Assembly: GCA_036794825.1 (NCBI GenBank)
Contig: DAIRGA010000004.1
Location: 62,001 to 126,000, forward strand
Length of the DNA: 64,000 nt
Direction of reading: 5' to 3'
From: RZYY01 sp036794825
GTDB lineage: Bacteria > Bacteroidota > Bacteroidia > Bacteroidales > 4484-276
This document shows positions 1-8,020 of the stretch, piece by piece; the first letter of the stretch is position 1; the number at the start of each line of letters is the position of its first letter. The notes below the pieces were generated by a model that was not told where the DNA came from, searched no databases, and saw only the letters and a list, made by a program, of their open reading frames with translations. A program made the position numbers and the translations under genes.

Positions 1-593
1 ATTGGTTTCACCGGTACTGTCTCCTCAGAGGATTTCTTTTTCCTTGCAAGAATATCTTTTTTTGTAAGGTCATATTGATAAAGCTTCAGATCCTCGATAA
101 GATTAATCAACAATTCAGCGTAACGGGGATTGGTTGCATAACCTGCTTTCTTCAGCCCATGAGCCCAGCCCTTGTAGTCTGTGGTTTCGAGCTCAAATAA
201 CGATGCGTAACGCGGCCTGGTAGTAAGAAATGCCGAATGGTCCTTGTAGGATTGATCCACATTGTCGTACTTACGGAAACATTCCTGTGGAGCATCATCG
301 TCAACTTTTATTGATTCTCCGGTCCAACCATGGCATTTGATACCAAAATGGTTTTTTGCTTCACTCGCCAGCCGGCTGTTGCCGCTGCCCGACTCTAGAA
401 TGGCCTGAGCGAGTTTGATGCTTGCTGGTATTCCAAATTCATACATCTCCCTGACAGCCATGTCTTTGTAATTCGCAACATATTCCTCCTTTGTCATCTG
501 ACGGGATTGCGATACAGCATTGATCTGCACTGCAACAAGCAAAGCAATTGTAAAAGGGAACCAGGTTGAGGTGATCGGGGAACGCTTAACCAT
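1..593 (-). CDS. Glucosaminidase-domain peptidoglycan hydrolase (3' part missing)
   Basis: Read on the minus strand from an ATG at 593; the frame stays open to base 1, so the C-terminus lies outside the window. The visible ~197 residues start with a hydrophobic signal segment (SPITSTWFPFTIALLVAVQI), followed by a GH73-type glucosaminidase domain with the helix IPASIKLAQAILESGSGNS, where the Glu of AILESG matches the usual catalytic acid, then NHFGIKCHGW and KKAGYATNPRYAELLI. Enzymes of this family cut the glycan strands of peptidoglycan in the periplasm. In Bacteroidota such proteins often end in LysM domains, which cannot be checked here. It lies next to peptidoglycan-recycling-like genes on the same strand, 94 bp downstream of the MurU-like gene, so it may share their transcript. 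Confidence 0.88.
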   Translation of the reverse strand, partial: MVKRSPITSTWFPFTIALLVAVQINAVSQSRQMTKEEYVANYKDMAVREMYEFGIPASIKLAQAILESGSGNSRLASEAKNHFGIKCHGWTGESIKVDDDAPQECFRKYDNVDQSYKDHSAFLTTRPRYASLFELETTDYKGWAHGLKKAGYATNPRYAELLINLIEDLKLYQYDLTKKDILARKKKSSEETVPVKP

Positions 594-687
594 TCAAAGG
601 AGAGTTTTAACCGGGCAAAAATAGGAATTCCGGAAAAAGAGGATTTTGATTAAATAAGTACATGGTTTAATAGGAAAAAGTCAAATC

Positions 688-1419
688 TTAACCAAAACGT
701 TTTTCTGCTTCTGCCGGGTTTTCAGGCTTGCCAATATCAATGTAAGATACAGAATCATCCTGAAATCCAATTATCTTGTAATGTGATGCCAATCGAAGGT
801 AAGTCGGTATGATAGAGAACTTCCCATCCTCGGTCATCAATTGAAAAATTTCGGGATTAACGATATGAATACCATTGAATGCCAATTCTTTTGTATTGCC
901 ATTCGGAATCGTAGCTTGGATTACTTCACTGGTTTTAGTGTTCTTCCAGCCGGTAAGTTGGCGATCTTCATCGAAAATCAAATACCGAGAACTGGGGCGC
1001 TTTTGCACAAAAAGAGTTGCCAGACTGCCAATGGTCATATGATACTGATACAATCGATTTAGGTCAATGTCAGAAATAACATCCACATTATGAATGACAA
1101 CCGGTAAATCTGGGTCGAATAATGCGGCCGCTTTTTTCAGTCCACCACCGGTATCGAGCAACTGATTCGTTTCGTCCGAAAATTGAATGTTAGCGCCGAA
1201 ATTATTTTGCCCGCTGAGGTAATTACGGATCAACTCAGGGAAATGATGCAGGTTGATAACAATATTAATGACACCAGCAGCCATCAGCTTTTCGATCACA
1301 TGCCGGAGCATGGGTTTACCGGCAACTTCAATCAGGGCTTTGGGAATGCTGTGGGTAACCGGTTGGAGGCGTGTGCCCAATCCGGCGGCAAAAATCATTG
1401 CCTGCATTGGGGATTTCAT
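688..1419 (-). CDS. murU: MurU-like sugar-1-phosphate nucleotidyltransferase
   Basis: 243 residues. The N-terminus carries the nucleotidyltransferase signature AAGLGTRLQPVTHSIPKAL (glycine-rich nucleotide loop plus the PK lysine), followed by a GGGLKKA segment and a central Asp motif (NVDVISDID) suited to metal binding. The family joins an NTP to a sugar 1-phosphate. The upstream gene encodes an AmgK-type kinase, and in Pseudomonas the AmgK/MurU pair converts MurNAc to UDP-MurNAc, so MurU is the best assignment. Mannose-1-phosphate guanylyltransferase-like activity is the main alternative. The start may be the first Met or Met5 (1407). The 1-nt gap to the small upstream ORF implies co-transcription. 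Confidence 0.75.
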   Translation of the reverse strand: MKSPMQAMIFAAGLGTRLQPVTHSIPKALIEVAGKPMLRHVIEKLMAAGVINIVINLHHFPELIRNYLSGQNNFGANIQFSDETNQLLDTGGGLKKAAALFDPDLPVVIHNVDVISDIDLNRLYQYHMTIGSLATLFVQKRPSSRYLIFDEDRQLTGWKNTKTSEVIQATIPNGNTKELAFNGIHIVNPEIFQLMTEDGKFSIIPTYLRLASHYKIIGFQDDSVSYIDIGKPENPAEAEKRFG

Positions 1420-1420
1420 A

Positions 1421-1549
1421 TCAGGAGTGGCTCTTATGAGGTTTGCACAGCTTCTCCTTCTTGTTGGCTGTCATTTCGCATTTTGAGCAAACAAACTTAT
1501 GTTTGGTTGAATCCTTTGGTTTTACCTCTTTACAGCGTTTTTCTGACAT
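1421..1549 (-). CDS. Small basic cysteine protein, 42 aa
   Basis: A 42-residue frame starts at ATG 1549 and ends 1 nt before the MurU-like gene. A longer frame runs upstream but would enter the kinase gene, so this internal Met fits the spacing better. The product is highly charged and Lys-rich, with the core FVCSKCEMTANKKEKLCKPH: a C-x2-C pair, a third Cys in a KLCKP motif and a nearby His, which could make a small zinc site. I do not know its function. Its position between kinase and nucleotidyltransferase genes suggests one operon. It could also be a chance ORF, but the Cys/His pattern and tight packing argue for a real gene. Confidence 0.55.
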   Translation of the reverse strand: MSEKRCKEVKPKDSTKHKFVCSKCEMTANKKEKLCKPHKSHS

Positions 1550-1586
1550 GATTTTTACGAGAATGAGTTGATTAAACAGCAGGAAA

Positions 1587-3014
1587 CTACTCTTGTTCAC
1601 AATGCTGCAGCAGGATTTGAACTCCCTCTGAATCAGCAAATTTCTTAGCAAGTTGACCAGCACAATAGACTGAACGATGGCGGCCGCCGGTACACCCGAA
1701 ACTCACACTCAGACTGGTAAATCCCCGTCTGGTGTAAACATTCACAGCAGATTTCACCATTGCGTAAGCGTTTTGGATAAAAGCATCCACTTCAGGATAT
1801 TTTTCGAGATAATCTATCACGGGCTGGTCGAGTCCGGTAAGATCAACATATTCAGCATATCTCCCGGGATTAGGCAGCGCACGGCAATCGAAAACAAAAC
1901 CTCCGCCATTTCCGGAAAGATCGGCCGGAATACCCCGCTTGTACGAGAAACTGTTGATGCGCAGTTGAAGAATTGGTTTGATAAGGGTTTGTAAATGCCG
2001 GCTTTGTAAAACCGACTCGAGCGACTTCCTGATCTCCGGCAAATCGGCAGGGATTTTATCGCTTTCGAGCAACCACCTAATATTATTTAGCGCAAGCGGA
2101 ATGGTTTCGATGAATTGCTGTTTCTTTTCATACAAACCCCTGAAGCCATAAGCGCCCAGCGTTTGCAGAACTCTTATCAGGACAAAATGATAGTAATGCT
2201 GATGAAAATCCTGCACACTCTCCGGTACAATCCTGGCAGCCTGAGCTATGTAATAATCGAGCAAACGTTCACGGGTTTCGAACGGAATCTCTGCCCTGGC
2301 CTGAAAAAGAAGCGATGCCACATCGTAATGCAGCGGGCCTAGCCTGCCCCCCTGATAATCAATGAAACAAAGTTCATCTCCCCGAAGCATGATGTTGCGG
2401 GTCTGAAAATCGCGGTACACAAAACAGGAATGATCGGCAGATAGCAGAAGATCAGTCAGTTTATGAAAGTCCTGCTCAAGGCGAAACTCATTAAAAGGAA
2501 TATTGGCAGGTTTCAGGAAGTTGTATTTGAAATAATTCAGATCCCACAGGTAAGCCTGCTCATCAAACCGTGATGCAGGATAGCAAACCGAATAATCGAG
2601 CGATTTTCCGGCAATCATCTGAAATTGAATTAATTCGTCAAGAATTTGCTGGTAAATCCTGATTGACTTTTCTCCAAAACCTTCATGATTTCTGATTTCT
2701 TTAAGGTGGTCAAACAAAATTTTATCTCCAAGATCTTCAAGAAGATAACAAGTGAAATCATCATTTACACCAAAAACTTCAGGAACATTCAGGTCAAAAT
2801 CGGCAAAGTGCCGTGTAAACGATATAAAAGCCCTGTTTTCGGCAACCTGGTCGTAATAGGCGCCAATGGCGGTTTTGTTGCCACTGGTCAACCTGAAATA
2901 CTGACGATAAGAACCCGATTGTTTCAAAGCCGTTATCGAATCGGGCTGTTCGTCAGACCAGCGTTGATAAAGATCAGAAAGATTTTTTTCGATGAGATTC
3001 ATTTTCCGGAGCAT
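1587..3014 (-). CDS. AmgK-like sugar kinase fused to RapZ C-terminal domain
   Basis: 475 residues with two parts. Residues ~1-330 look like an aminoglycoside phosphotransferase/AmgK-type kinase: a small N-lobe (GSYRQYFRLTSGNKTAIGAY), then the catalytic loop FVYRDFQTRNIMLRGDELCF and the metal-binding segment FIDYQGGRLGPLHYDVASLL. Residues ~350-475 match the C-terminal domain of RapZ: SFSYKRGIPAD, FDCRALPNPGRY, LTGLDQPVIDYLEKYPE and FGCTGGRHRSVYCA. The RapZ P-loop domain is absent. In E. coli the RapZ C-domain binds glucosamine-6-phosphate and helps control GlmS production; AmgK phosphorylates MurNAc at C1 for MurU. A kinase whose output is tuned to hexosamine level is an inference. Start is Met1 or Met5 (3002). 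Confidence 0.85.
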   Translation of the reverse strand: MLRKMNLIEKNLSDLYQRWSDEQPDSITALKQSGSYRQYFRLTSGNKTAIGAYYDQVAENRAFISFTRHFADFDLNVPEVFGVNDDFTCYLLEDLGDKILFDHLKEIRNHEGFGEKSIRIYQQILDELIQFQMIAGKSLDYSVCYPASRFDEQAYLWDLNYFKYNFLKPANIPFNEFRLEQDFHKLTDLLLSADHSCFVYRDFQTRNIMLRGDELCFIDYQGGRLGPLHYDVASLLFQARAEIPFETRERLLDYYIAQAARIVPESVQDFHQHYYHFVLIRVLQTLGAYGFRGLYEKKQQFIETIPLALNNIRWLLESDKIPADLPEIRKSLESVLQSRHLQTLIKPILQLRINSFSYKRGIPADLSGNGGGFVFDCRALPNPGRYAEYVDLTGLDQPVIDYLEKYPEVDAFIQNAYAMVKSAVNVYTRRGFTSLSVSFGCTGGRHRSVYCAGQLAKKFADSEGVQILLQHCEQE

Positions 3015-3192
3015 TATTTTGATTTCTCAATTTTTACGCTTTGCAAAAGTACCGAAATTGAAATTGAATGATTCGTCGAGGACGCAATGAACGTAAGTTA
3101 CTGAAAAAAAAACAGTTACGGATTTATAATAAAAAAAACCATACATTTGAACTTAATTTCACTTCGATTTTCATGATCAAAAAATCATCACC

Positions 3193-4572
3193 ATGAACCC
3201 GGTAAAGGTCATTTTGAATTCTATGCTAATTCTGACAATCTCCATGAATCTGCAAGCCCAGTTATCTCAACCTCATCAACTGACTGACTCACCAGCAAAC
3301 AAAAGCAATGCTCACCTGGGGTTTGTTCCAGGACTTGACTGGGTGGTGTTGTGGGAGCAAGAGACCGGCCCCGCATCCACAGCAATATTCTACAAGAACT
3401 ACCTGACAAGCAATGATCCGGTGGAGCTGCTTTCGGAGCCGGGCATACATTTTAAAAATCCGAAAATCTTGAACTGGGAGTGGAATGGCTCGTTGATTTT
3501 GTATCAAAAAATTCAGGATAACAAGAGCGAACTTTATTACCTTCAGTGCAGCCAGGGTGGCCCGCTGTCCGAGCCCATACCGTTGTGGACATCCGGAACC
3601 TGGAATGAATCCCTGTCGGTAAACAGGCAATGCGACCGGATTACATGGATTTCTGACGGATACCTGCTTACTGCCCGCCAGATTTTTCAAAATGAAATCC
3701 CCGGCTTCTCCGATCCCGACACTATTGCTTTCGGGAACATCAAACAACCATTGCCTGGCGTCTCTGATCCAAAAATATTCTGGCTTGAAGACGAAACAGA
3801 CCAGGACCGGATCATGTTTGCTGAGCATTTGGGACAAAATTGGTCGGAACCTCAAACACTGATCACTGAAAATGAAATTACCAAACTATGCGATAAAGTT
3901 TCAGGCAACAGAGTTCTCTCGTGGTCTTACAAAGTGGGCGAAAGCTGGCAAGTAAATAACTATCAGGAATTTGGCATTGAATTTTTTCCTGTTTCCATCC
4001 TCAACGATGAACCCGTTGATTTTGGAGTCTGGTCAAATTACTTTCCTGTGAAATCAGAAGTTGAAGAGGTGGATTTCTTTTATTTACTGGCCTATCCAAA
4101 ATGGGTAAATGACTCCCGCGAGATCTTCATCTATGAAGAATTTGGTTTTTTCAATAATACCTATCAGCTTAGCTCATTAAACACTGACTGCAGAAACCCG
4201 GTTTTTTTTGATGGGGAATGGACAGCGCCCTATTCAACCTATATTTATGTGGTTTGGGAAGCTAAGGTGGATGATTACTGGCAGCTGTTCTCGTCAAGGT
4301 TCCCTTTTAACTGGTCAGGCATCGGCGAAAAAGAGTTATTGGCGCAGATAAGCATACATCCAAATCCTGCCAGCGACAGGCTGATCATCAGCAACCGAAA
4401 TGATTTGAAGCTGGCAGTAAGAATTTTTGACAGCAACGGCAGGATCGTCGTTGAAAAATCGTTTCAGCAAGGCGAATTCATTGTCCAGGTAAGCCACTGG
4501 CCAAAGGGTCTGTATTATGTCAACATTTTGAATGATGGCGTTGATGTTTCCAAAAAAATCATCGTGCAATAA
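3193..4572 (+). CDS. Secreted protein with T9SS type A sorting tail
   Basis: 459 residues with an N-terminal signal peptide (VKVILNSMLILTISMNLQAQ). The middle is rich in aromatic residues and short beta-type repeats (DWVVLWEQ, KNPKILNWEWNGSLILYQ, ISWIS-like), which suggests a beta-propeller-like exported domain; I cannot name a catalytic function. The last ~80 residues form a Por secretion tail: ISIHPNPASDRLIIS, then FDSNGRIVVEK and GLYYVNILNDG. T9SS cargo with this tail crosses the outer membrane and is released or anchored at the surface. A TACATTTG at 3142-3149 could be its -7 element, but I see no good -33. It diverges from the kinase-RapZ gene. Confidence 0.88.
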   Translation: MNPVKVILNSMLILTISMNLQAQLSQPHQLTDSPANKSNAHLGFVPGLDWVVLWEQETGPASTAIFYKNYLTSNDPVELLSEPGIHFKNPKILNWEWNGSLILYQKIQDNKSELYYLQCSQGGPLSEPIPLWTSGTWNESLSVNRQCDRITWISDGYLLTARQIFQNEIPGFSDPDTIAFGNIKQPLPGVSDPKIFWLEDETDQDRIMFAEHLGQNWSEPQTLITENEITKLCDKVSGNRVLSWSYKVGESWQVNNYQEFGIEFFPVSILNDEPVDFGVWSNYFPVKSEVEEVDFFYLLAYPKWVNDSREIFIYEEFGFFNNTYQLSSLNTDCRNPVFFDGEWTAPYSTYIYVVWEAKVDDYWQLFSSRFPFNWSGIGEKELLAQISIHPNPASDRLIISNRNDLKLAVRIFDSNGRIVVEKSFQQGEFIVQVSHWPKGLYYVNILNDGVDVSKKIIVQ

Positions 4573-4714
4573 AATCAGACCTACCCCAAGACCCTTATCC
4601 ATTGCGCCTCCCGTTAAATCAAGTTAAAACTCAGCAACCCCTGATTATTTTTTTTGGTGGAAATGACTAATTTTGCGCGGATTTTTCCAAACCTTACTGA
4701 AAATCAAAAGAAAC

Positions 4715-5446
4715 ATGAAGAAAATATTGATTTACATCGTTTTAGCAATCATTTCTGCGGGTATAGCAGCCTGCACAGGTCAGAGTGATAACAAAACTAC
4801 CGATACCGGAAATGAAGCACAGCAAGCTGCTAATCAGACAGTTGTTCCTTCAGAACAGCAGCAATCGGTACCAACCCTGCCACCAGCCGGAACCACCAGC
4901 CAGGCCGCACAAACCCAGCCACAAACAACCATTAACCAGCCAAAGCCCACCCAGAATTCAGCACCCACCCAGAATGCGGCCTCAAGCGAAATCGTTTTGG
5001 GCAACGAGATCGGCAACGACCTGGGCGAATTTGTGAATTACAGTCCCGACAGCACCCTGATTAAGCTCAGCAGCCTCAGGGGCAAAATGGTGATGGTGAT
5101 GCTGTGGAACTCCCTCTGCCACCATTGCGTTGTGGATAACGAAAAGCACAAAGAGATTTACAATAAATACCGCGACAAAAACTTTAAACACGGGAAGGGT
5201 TTTGACATTTATGCCATAGGCCTCGACAAAGAGCGCTCAACCTGGGTACAGGCCATCAACGACAAGAAATACCCCTGGAAAAACAATGTGTATGTGATTG
5301 ATAGCTGGAAAGACCGCGATGTAAGGTTTTTCGGGATTAAAAACCTGCCCGGAACATTCCTCATTGACCAAAATGGTATTGTGGTGAATAAACTTTTTAC
5401 ACCAGAGGAGTTGGACAAAATTCTTGAGAGTTACCTTGTAAATTAG
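4715..5446 (+). CDS. Thioredoxin-fold (TlpA/AhpC-like) lipoprotein
   Basis: The frame is open from 4673, but the Met at 4715 begins a typical lipoprotein signal (KKILIYIVLAIISAGIAAC, with the lipobox Cys), so it is the likely start; 243 residues result. A Gln/Thr/Pro-rich linker (~25-95) leads to a thioredoxin-like domain with LWNSLCHHCVVDNEKH, a CxxC redox pair, and the cis-Pro region LPGTFLIDQNGIVV. The protein is probably tethered in the periplasm and acts in thiol-disulfide exchange. Its substrate is unknown. TAATTTTG at 4668-4675 could be a -7 promoter element, which would exclude the 4673 start. The downstream rpsT gene has its own promoter. Confidence 0.85.
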   Translation: MKKILIYIVLAIISAGIAACTGQSDNKTTDTGNEAQQAANQTVVPSEQQQSVPTLPPAGTTSQAAQTQPQTTINQPKPTQNSAPTQNAASSEIVLGNEIGNDLGEFVNYSPDSTLIKLSSLRGKMVMVMLWNSLCHHCVVDNEKHKEIYNKYRDKNFKHGKGFDIYAIGLDKERSTWVQAINDKKYPWKNNVYVIDSWKDRDVRFFGIKNLPGTFLIDQNGIVVNKLFTPEELDKILESYLVN

Positions 5447-5466
5447 ATTTTTTCATTAGGTAGCTA

Positions 5467-5496
5467 TTGTTTAATAGAAAAACTATTGTACTTTTG
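5467..5496 (+). promoter_or_regulatory. Promoter of rpsT (Bacteroidota type)
   Basis: TTG at 5467-5469, 19 nt, then TACTTTTG at 5489-5496. This fits the Bacteroidota primary sigma consensus (TTTG/TTG, 19-21 nt, TAnnTTTG). Transcription would begin near 5503, giving a leader of about 60 nt. Confidence 0.75.
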
Positions 5497-5566
5497 CAGC
5501 CCGAAATTTTTCCGGCCACAATTGATTTATTAGAGTTAAAACACTGAAATTTAAAAGATTAGATAG

Positions 5567-5821
5567 ATGGCAAACCACAAATCATCCTTGAAAAGGATCA
5601 GGGCAAACAAGATGAAGCAGATGCGCAATCGTTATCATGCCAAAACCATGCGCAATGCAGTAAAAAAATTCAGATCGCTTACCGACGTTGCAGTTGCCAA
5701 AGAGCAATATCCAAAGATCGTTTCGCTGATTGATAAGAATGCCAAGCGCAGAATTATTCATAAAAACAAAGCTGCTAACCTCAAATCAAAACTTTCGAGG
5801 AAGCTTGTAGCTGCTGTTTAA
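5567..5821 (+). CDS. rpsT: 30S ribosomal protein S20
   Basis: 84 residues, Lys/Arg-rich and helical, beginning MANHKSSLKRIRANKMKQMR as expected for S20, with the conserved IHKNKAANLKSKLSRKL end. S20 binds 16S rRNA near the foot of the small subunit during assembly. It is a single-gene unit with its own promoter upstream and a hairpin terminator downstream. Confidence 0.97.
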   Translation: MANHKSSLKRIRANKMKQMRNRYHAKTMRNAVKKFRSLTDVAVAKEQYPKIVSLIDKNAKRRIIHKNKAANLKSKLSRKLVAAV

Positions 5822-5846
5822 AAGAATTAAACTAACATATTGACCG

Positions 5847-5879
5847 GCCTCTGGTGTACAACATTAGAGGCTTTTTTTG
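5847..5879 (+). terminator. Rho-independent terminator after rpsT
   Basis: GCCTCT (5847-5852) pairs with AGAGGC (5866-5871) across a 13-nt loop and is followed by seven Ts. It ends the rpsT transcript and overlaps the first possible Met codon of the radC frame, which supports the later radC start at 5898. Confidence 0.8.
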
Positions 5880-5897
5880 TTTAAACCAAGTGATTCA

Positions 5898-6596
5898 ATG
5901 GAAGAAAACAACCGACGGCAATCCATCAAAAACTGGTCGGAAGATGACCGGCCACGTGAGAAACTTTTACTCAAAGGGAAAGGCTCTTTGAGCGACGCAG
6001 AGCTGATTGCCATACTCATTGCCACTGGCAACAAGGAGGAATCGGCGGTTGATCTCTCAAAACGCATCCTGAAAAGCGTCGAAAACAACCTTATTGAGCT
6101 TTCGAAGCTTACGGTGAATGATTTACAAAAATTCAAAGGAATCGGCGAAGCCAAGGCAATCACGATTGTGGCAGCTCTGGAACTGGGTAGCCGGCGACGC
6201 GGCGCTGAAGTGATCGAACGAAAAACTATAACGAGAAGCAACGATGCGGCTGAGCTGATTCAGATGTACATCAGCAACCCTAATTACGAGTACTTTTTTG
6301 TGATTCTGCTCAACCAGGCCAACAAAATCATTAAAACGGTGAACATCAGCGAAGGTGGCATTACCGGAACTGTGGTTGATCCTAAAAAGGTTTTTAAACA
6401 TGCCATCGAAAATAATGCCACCTCAATAATACTTGGCCACAATCATCCCTCCGGCAGCACATCTCCGAGCGAACCCGACCGCAAACTCACACGAAAAATC
6501 AAAGAAGCCGGCGCTTTCCTCGACATTAATGTCCTGGATCATGTGATTGTGGGTGGTGAAAAATACTTCTCGTTTGCCGACAGCGGCGAGTTGTAG
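5898..6596 (+). CDS. radC: RadC family JAB/MPN-domain protein
   Basis: 232 residues from the Met at 5898 (sequence MEENNRRQSIKNWSEDDRPR); an earlier Met at 5877 sits in the rpsT terminator. Residues ~10-100 contain the helical N-terminal region with a helix-hairpin-helix (KFKGIGEAKAITIVAALELG). The C-terminal half has the MPN/JAB metal motif, with His-x-His and a downstream Asp in LGHNHPSGSTSPSEPD. RadC proteins are conserved in bacteria, but their exact biochemical role is not settled; a role in DNA repair has been doubted. The gene appears complete and of normal length. It ends 3 nt before the convergent deacetylase-like gene, with no clear terminator between them. Confidence 0.93.
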   Translation: MEENNRRQSIKNWSEDDRPREKLLLKGKGSLSDAELIAILIATGNKEESAVDLSKRILKSVENNLIELSKLTVNDLQKFKGIGEAKAITIVAALELGSRRRGAEVIERKTITRSNDAAELIQMYISNPNYEYFFVILLNQANKIIKTVNISEGGITGTVVDPKKVFKHAIENNATSIILGHNHPSGSTSPSEPDRKLTRKIKEAGAFLDINVLDHVIVGGEKYFSFADSGEL

Positions 6597-6599
6597 CCA

Positions 6600-7907
6600 T
6601 CAGGCCAGCGCGTAGCGAATCATCTCCACATAAAGATTTTGCCACCCTTCCCACCGTTTCAGGTCGCTGAGCGACTCATTGTGCCATAGGCTTACAAATG
6701 TTCCGTCCACTGCCTTTACTTCATCAATCATTTTTCGGATGACGGCCAAAGAAGAATCTGTATCCAGCCGCATATAATCTCTCAGCGTTCCGTCCATCAC
6801 CTGAAAAGGGTGTACGCGCAATGAAGTTTCTACCTCCATATCAAGGTCGTAAAAATTGAAAGTATCGCTGATTCCTGCGCGAAAACCAGGCAAAGAGGCA
6901 TAGCCCATGGTGTAATCATCGGTGATGTCGTTTTGAATCAGATTGCGGTAAGTCACCGGGAAATTGAGTCGTAAAAAATGTTGCCGGCTTTTGGTAATCT
7001 CGCGGTTGAGCACTCTTGAAAGCCGATCAACTTCGGTCGAGAGTTTCTTGACACCGGTATTGGAATCGAAGGAAGGATGAATTCCTACTTCAGCATAATC
7101 AGAAAGCGATTTGATGAGCCGCTGAAAATTTGGGTTATTCACCGGAAGGTTCTTATCATACTCACCATAATTGGCAATCAATATGAAATAAACCGGATGC
7201 AGTCCATACTCCTTTTGCAGAGTGAGCTGGAAATCGTAGGTATCAAAAGGATCAGGCTGACGGCCGAAAATTACGCTGAATCGCTCAGAGATCTCAGCAA
7301 AGTCAAGTTTTGTGAGATCGCGGAGTGTTGCAGCGGTAAAACGGGCAAAGCCTTTATATTTGTAAGCAAAGGCAGCATCAATGTCATAGGTGGGTTTAAA
7401 TCGAAACTCTCTTTTCCGGAACTTTAGACCTGGATAATTTCGGAGAAGGAGATCCCGAATTTGATAGGCCCAGATATTAATCAAGGGTTTGTCAAGAAAT
7501 CCATGGTGAAATGCGGCGCTTTGGTTTGCATCAAACCTGCCGAAACGATCTTTTTTGTAAGGCAGGTACTCTTCGTAGCGCGTTACAAGATAAAATGCTG
7601 CCGCAAAAGGATCGAAGGGAAATGCAGATTTTGAATCATAAACCGGGTACAACGCTTTCGTTCCCTGATGAGAAATCGCTTTAATCTCCTGACCCTCAAT
7701 GCCTGTTTTGAAAAGAAGATCAATTGGGTAAAAGGAGAGGCAATTTTCAAAATGTTCTTTGGAATAGTTGATCCTGGCGCCGTCAAAATGCCTGAAAGCA
7801 TCAGCATTTGAGGTAATCTCAAAGCCTATCTTCAACAATTGCTGAAAATACAGCTTGAAAATATAGTTGACCCTTTTGGTGATTTTCGGCGTGTAGATGA
7901 GTACCAT
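6600..7907 (-). CDS. Polysaccharide deacetylase-like protein
   Basis: About 435 residues from the Met at 7907 (VLIYTPKITKRVNYIFK); the frame extends to 7967, but that would reach into the dnaX promoter. NodB-type features are recognisable: FKPTYDIDAAF with the metal/catalytic Asp pair, EVGIHPSFDSN, PGFRAGISDTFNFYD and the late motif FVSLWHNESLSD. Such enzymes remove acetyl groups from amino sugars; this subgroup is common in Bacteroidota and its substrate is unknown. No signal peptide is obvious, so it may act in the cytoplasm. It diverges from dnaX. Confidence 0.75.
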   Translation of the reverse strand: MVLIYTPKITKRVNYIFKLYFQQLLKIGFEITSNADAFRHFDGARINYSKEHFENCLSFYPIDLLFKTGIEGQEIKAISHQGTKALYPVYDSKSAFPFDPFAAAFYLVTRYEEYLPYKKDRFGRFDANQSAAFHHGFLDKPLINIWAYQIRDLLLRNYPGLKFRKREFRFKPTYDIDAAFAYKYKGFARFTAATLRDLTKLDFAEISERFSVIFGRQPDPFDTYDFQLTLQKEYGLHPVYFILIANYGEYDKNLPVNNPNFQRLIKSLSDYAEVGIHPSFDSNTGVKKLSTEVDRLSRVLNREITKSRQHFLRLNFPVTYRNLIQNDITDDYTMGYASLPGFRAGISDTFNFYDLDMEVETSLRVHPFQVMDGTLRDYMRLDTDSSLAVIRKMIDEVKAVDGTFVSLWHNESLSDLKRWEGWQNLYVEMIRYALA

Positions 7908-7966
7908 GATCGCATGATTTGAGCGGCAAATGTAAACAATTCCGGCACTTTCGGCGTCCTGTTGCA

Positions 7967-7999
7967 TTTGACCTGAAGCTGAAAAAATGCGTACTTTTG
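7967..7999 (+). promoter_or_regulatory. Promoter of dnaX
   Basis: TTTG at 7967-7970, 21 nt, TACTTTTG at 7992-7999. This is a good match to the Bacteroidota consensus; transcription would start near 8006, about 15 nt before the dnaX ATG. Confidence 0.75.
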
Positions 8000-8020
8000 G
8001 GCACTATTTGAGAGGAAAAA

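Noticed and set aside
3289..3855. Minus-strand ORF of 188 codons
   Set aside because: It lies wholly inside the T9SS cargo gene on the other strand, which has a signal peptide and a sorting tail; the antisense product has no family features.
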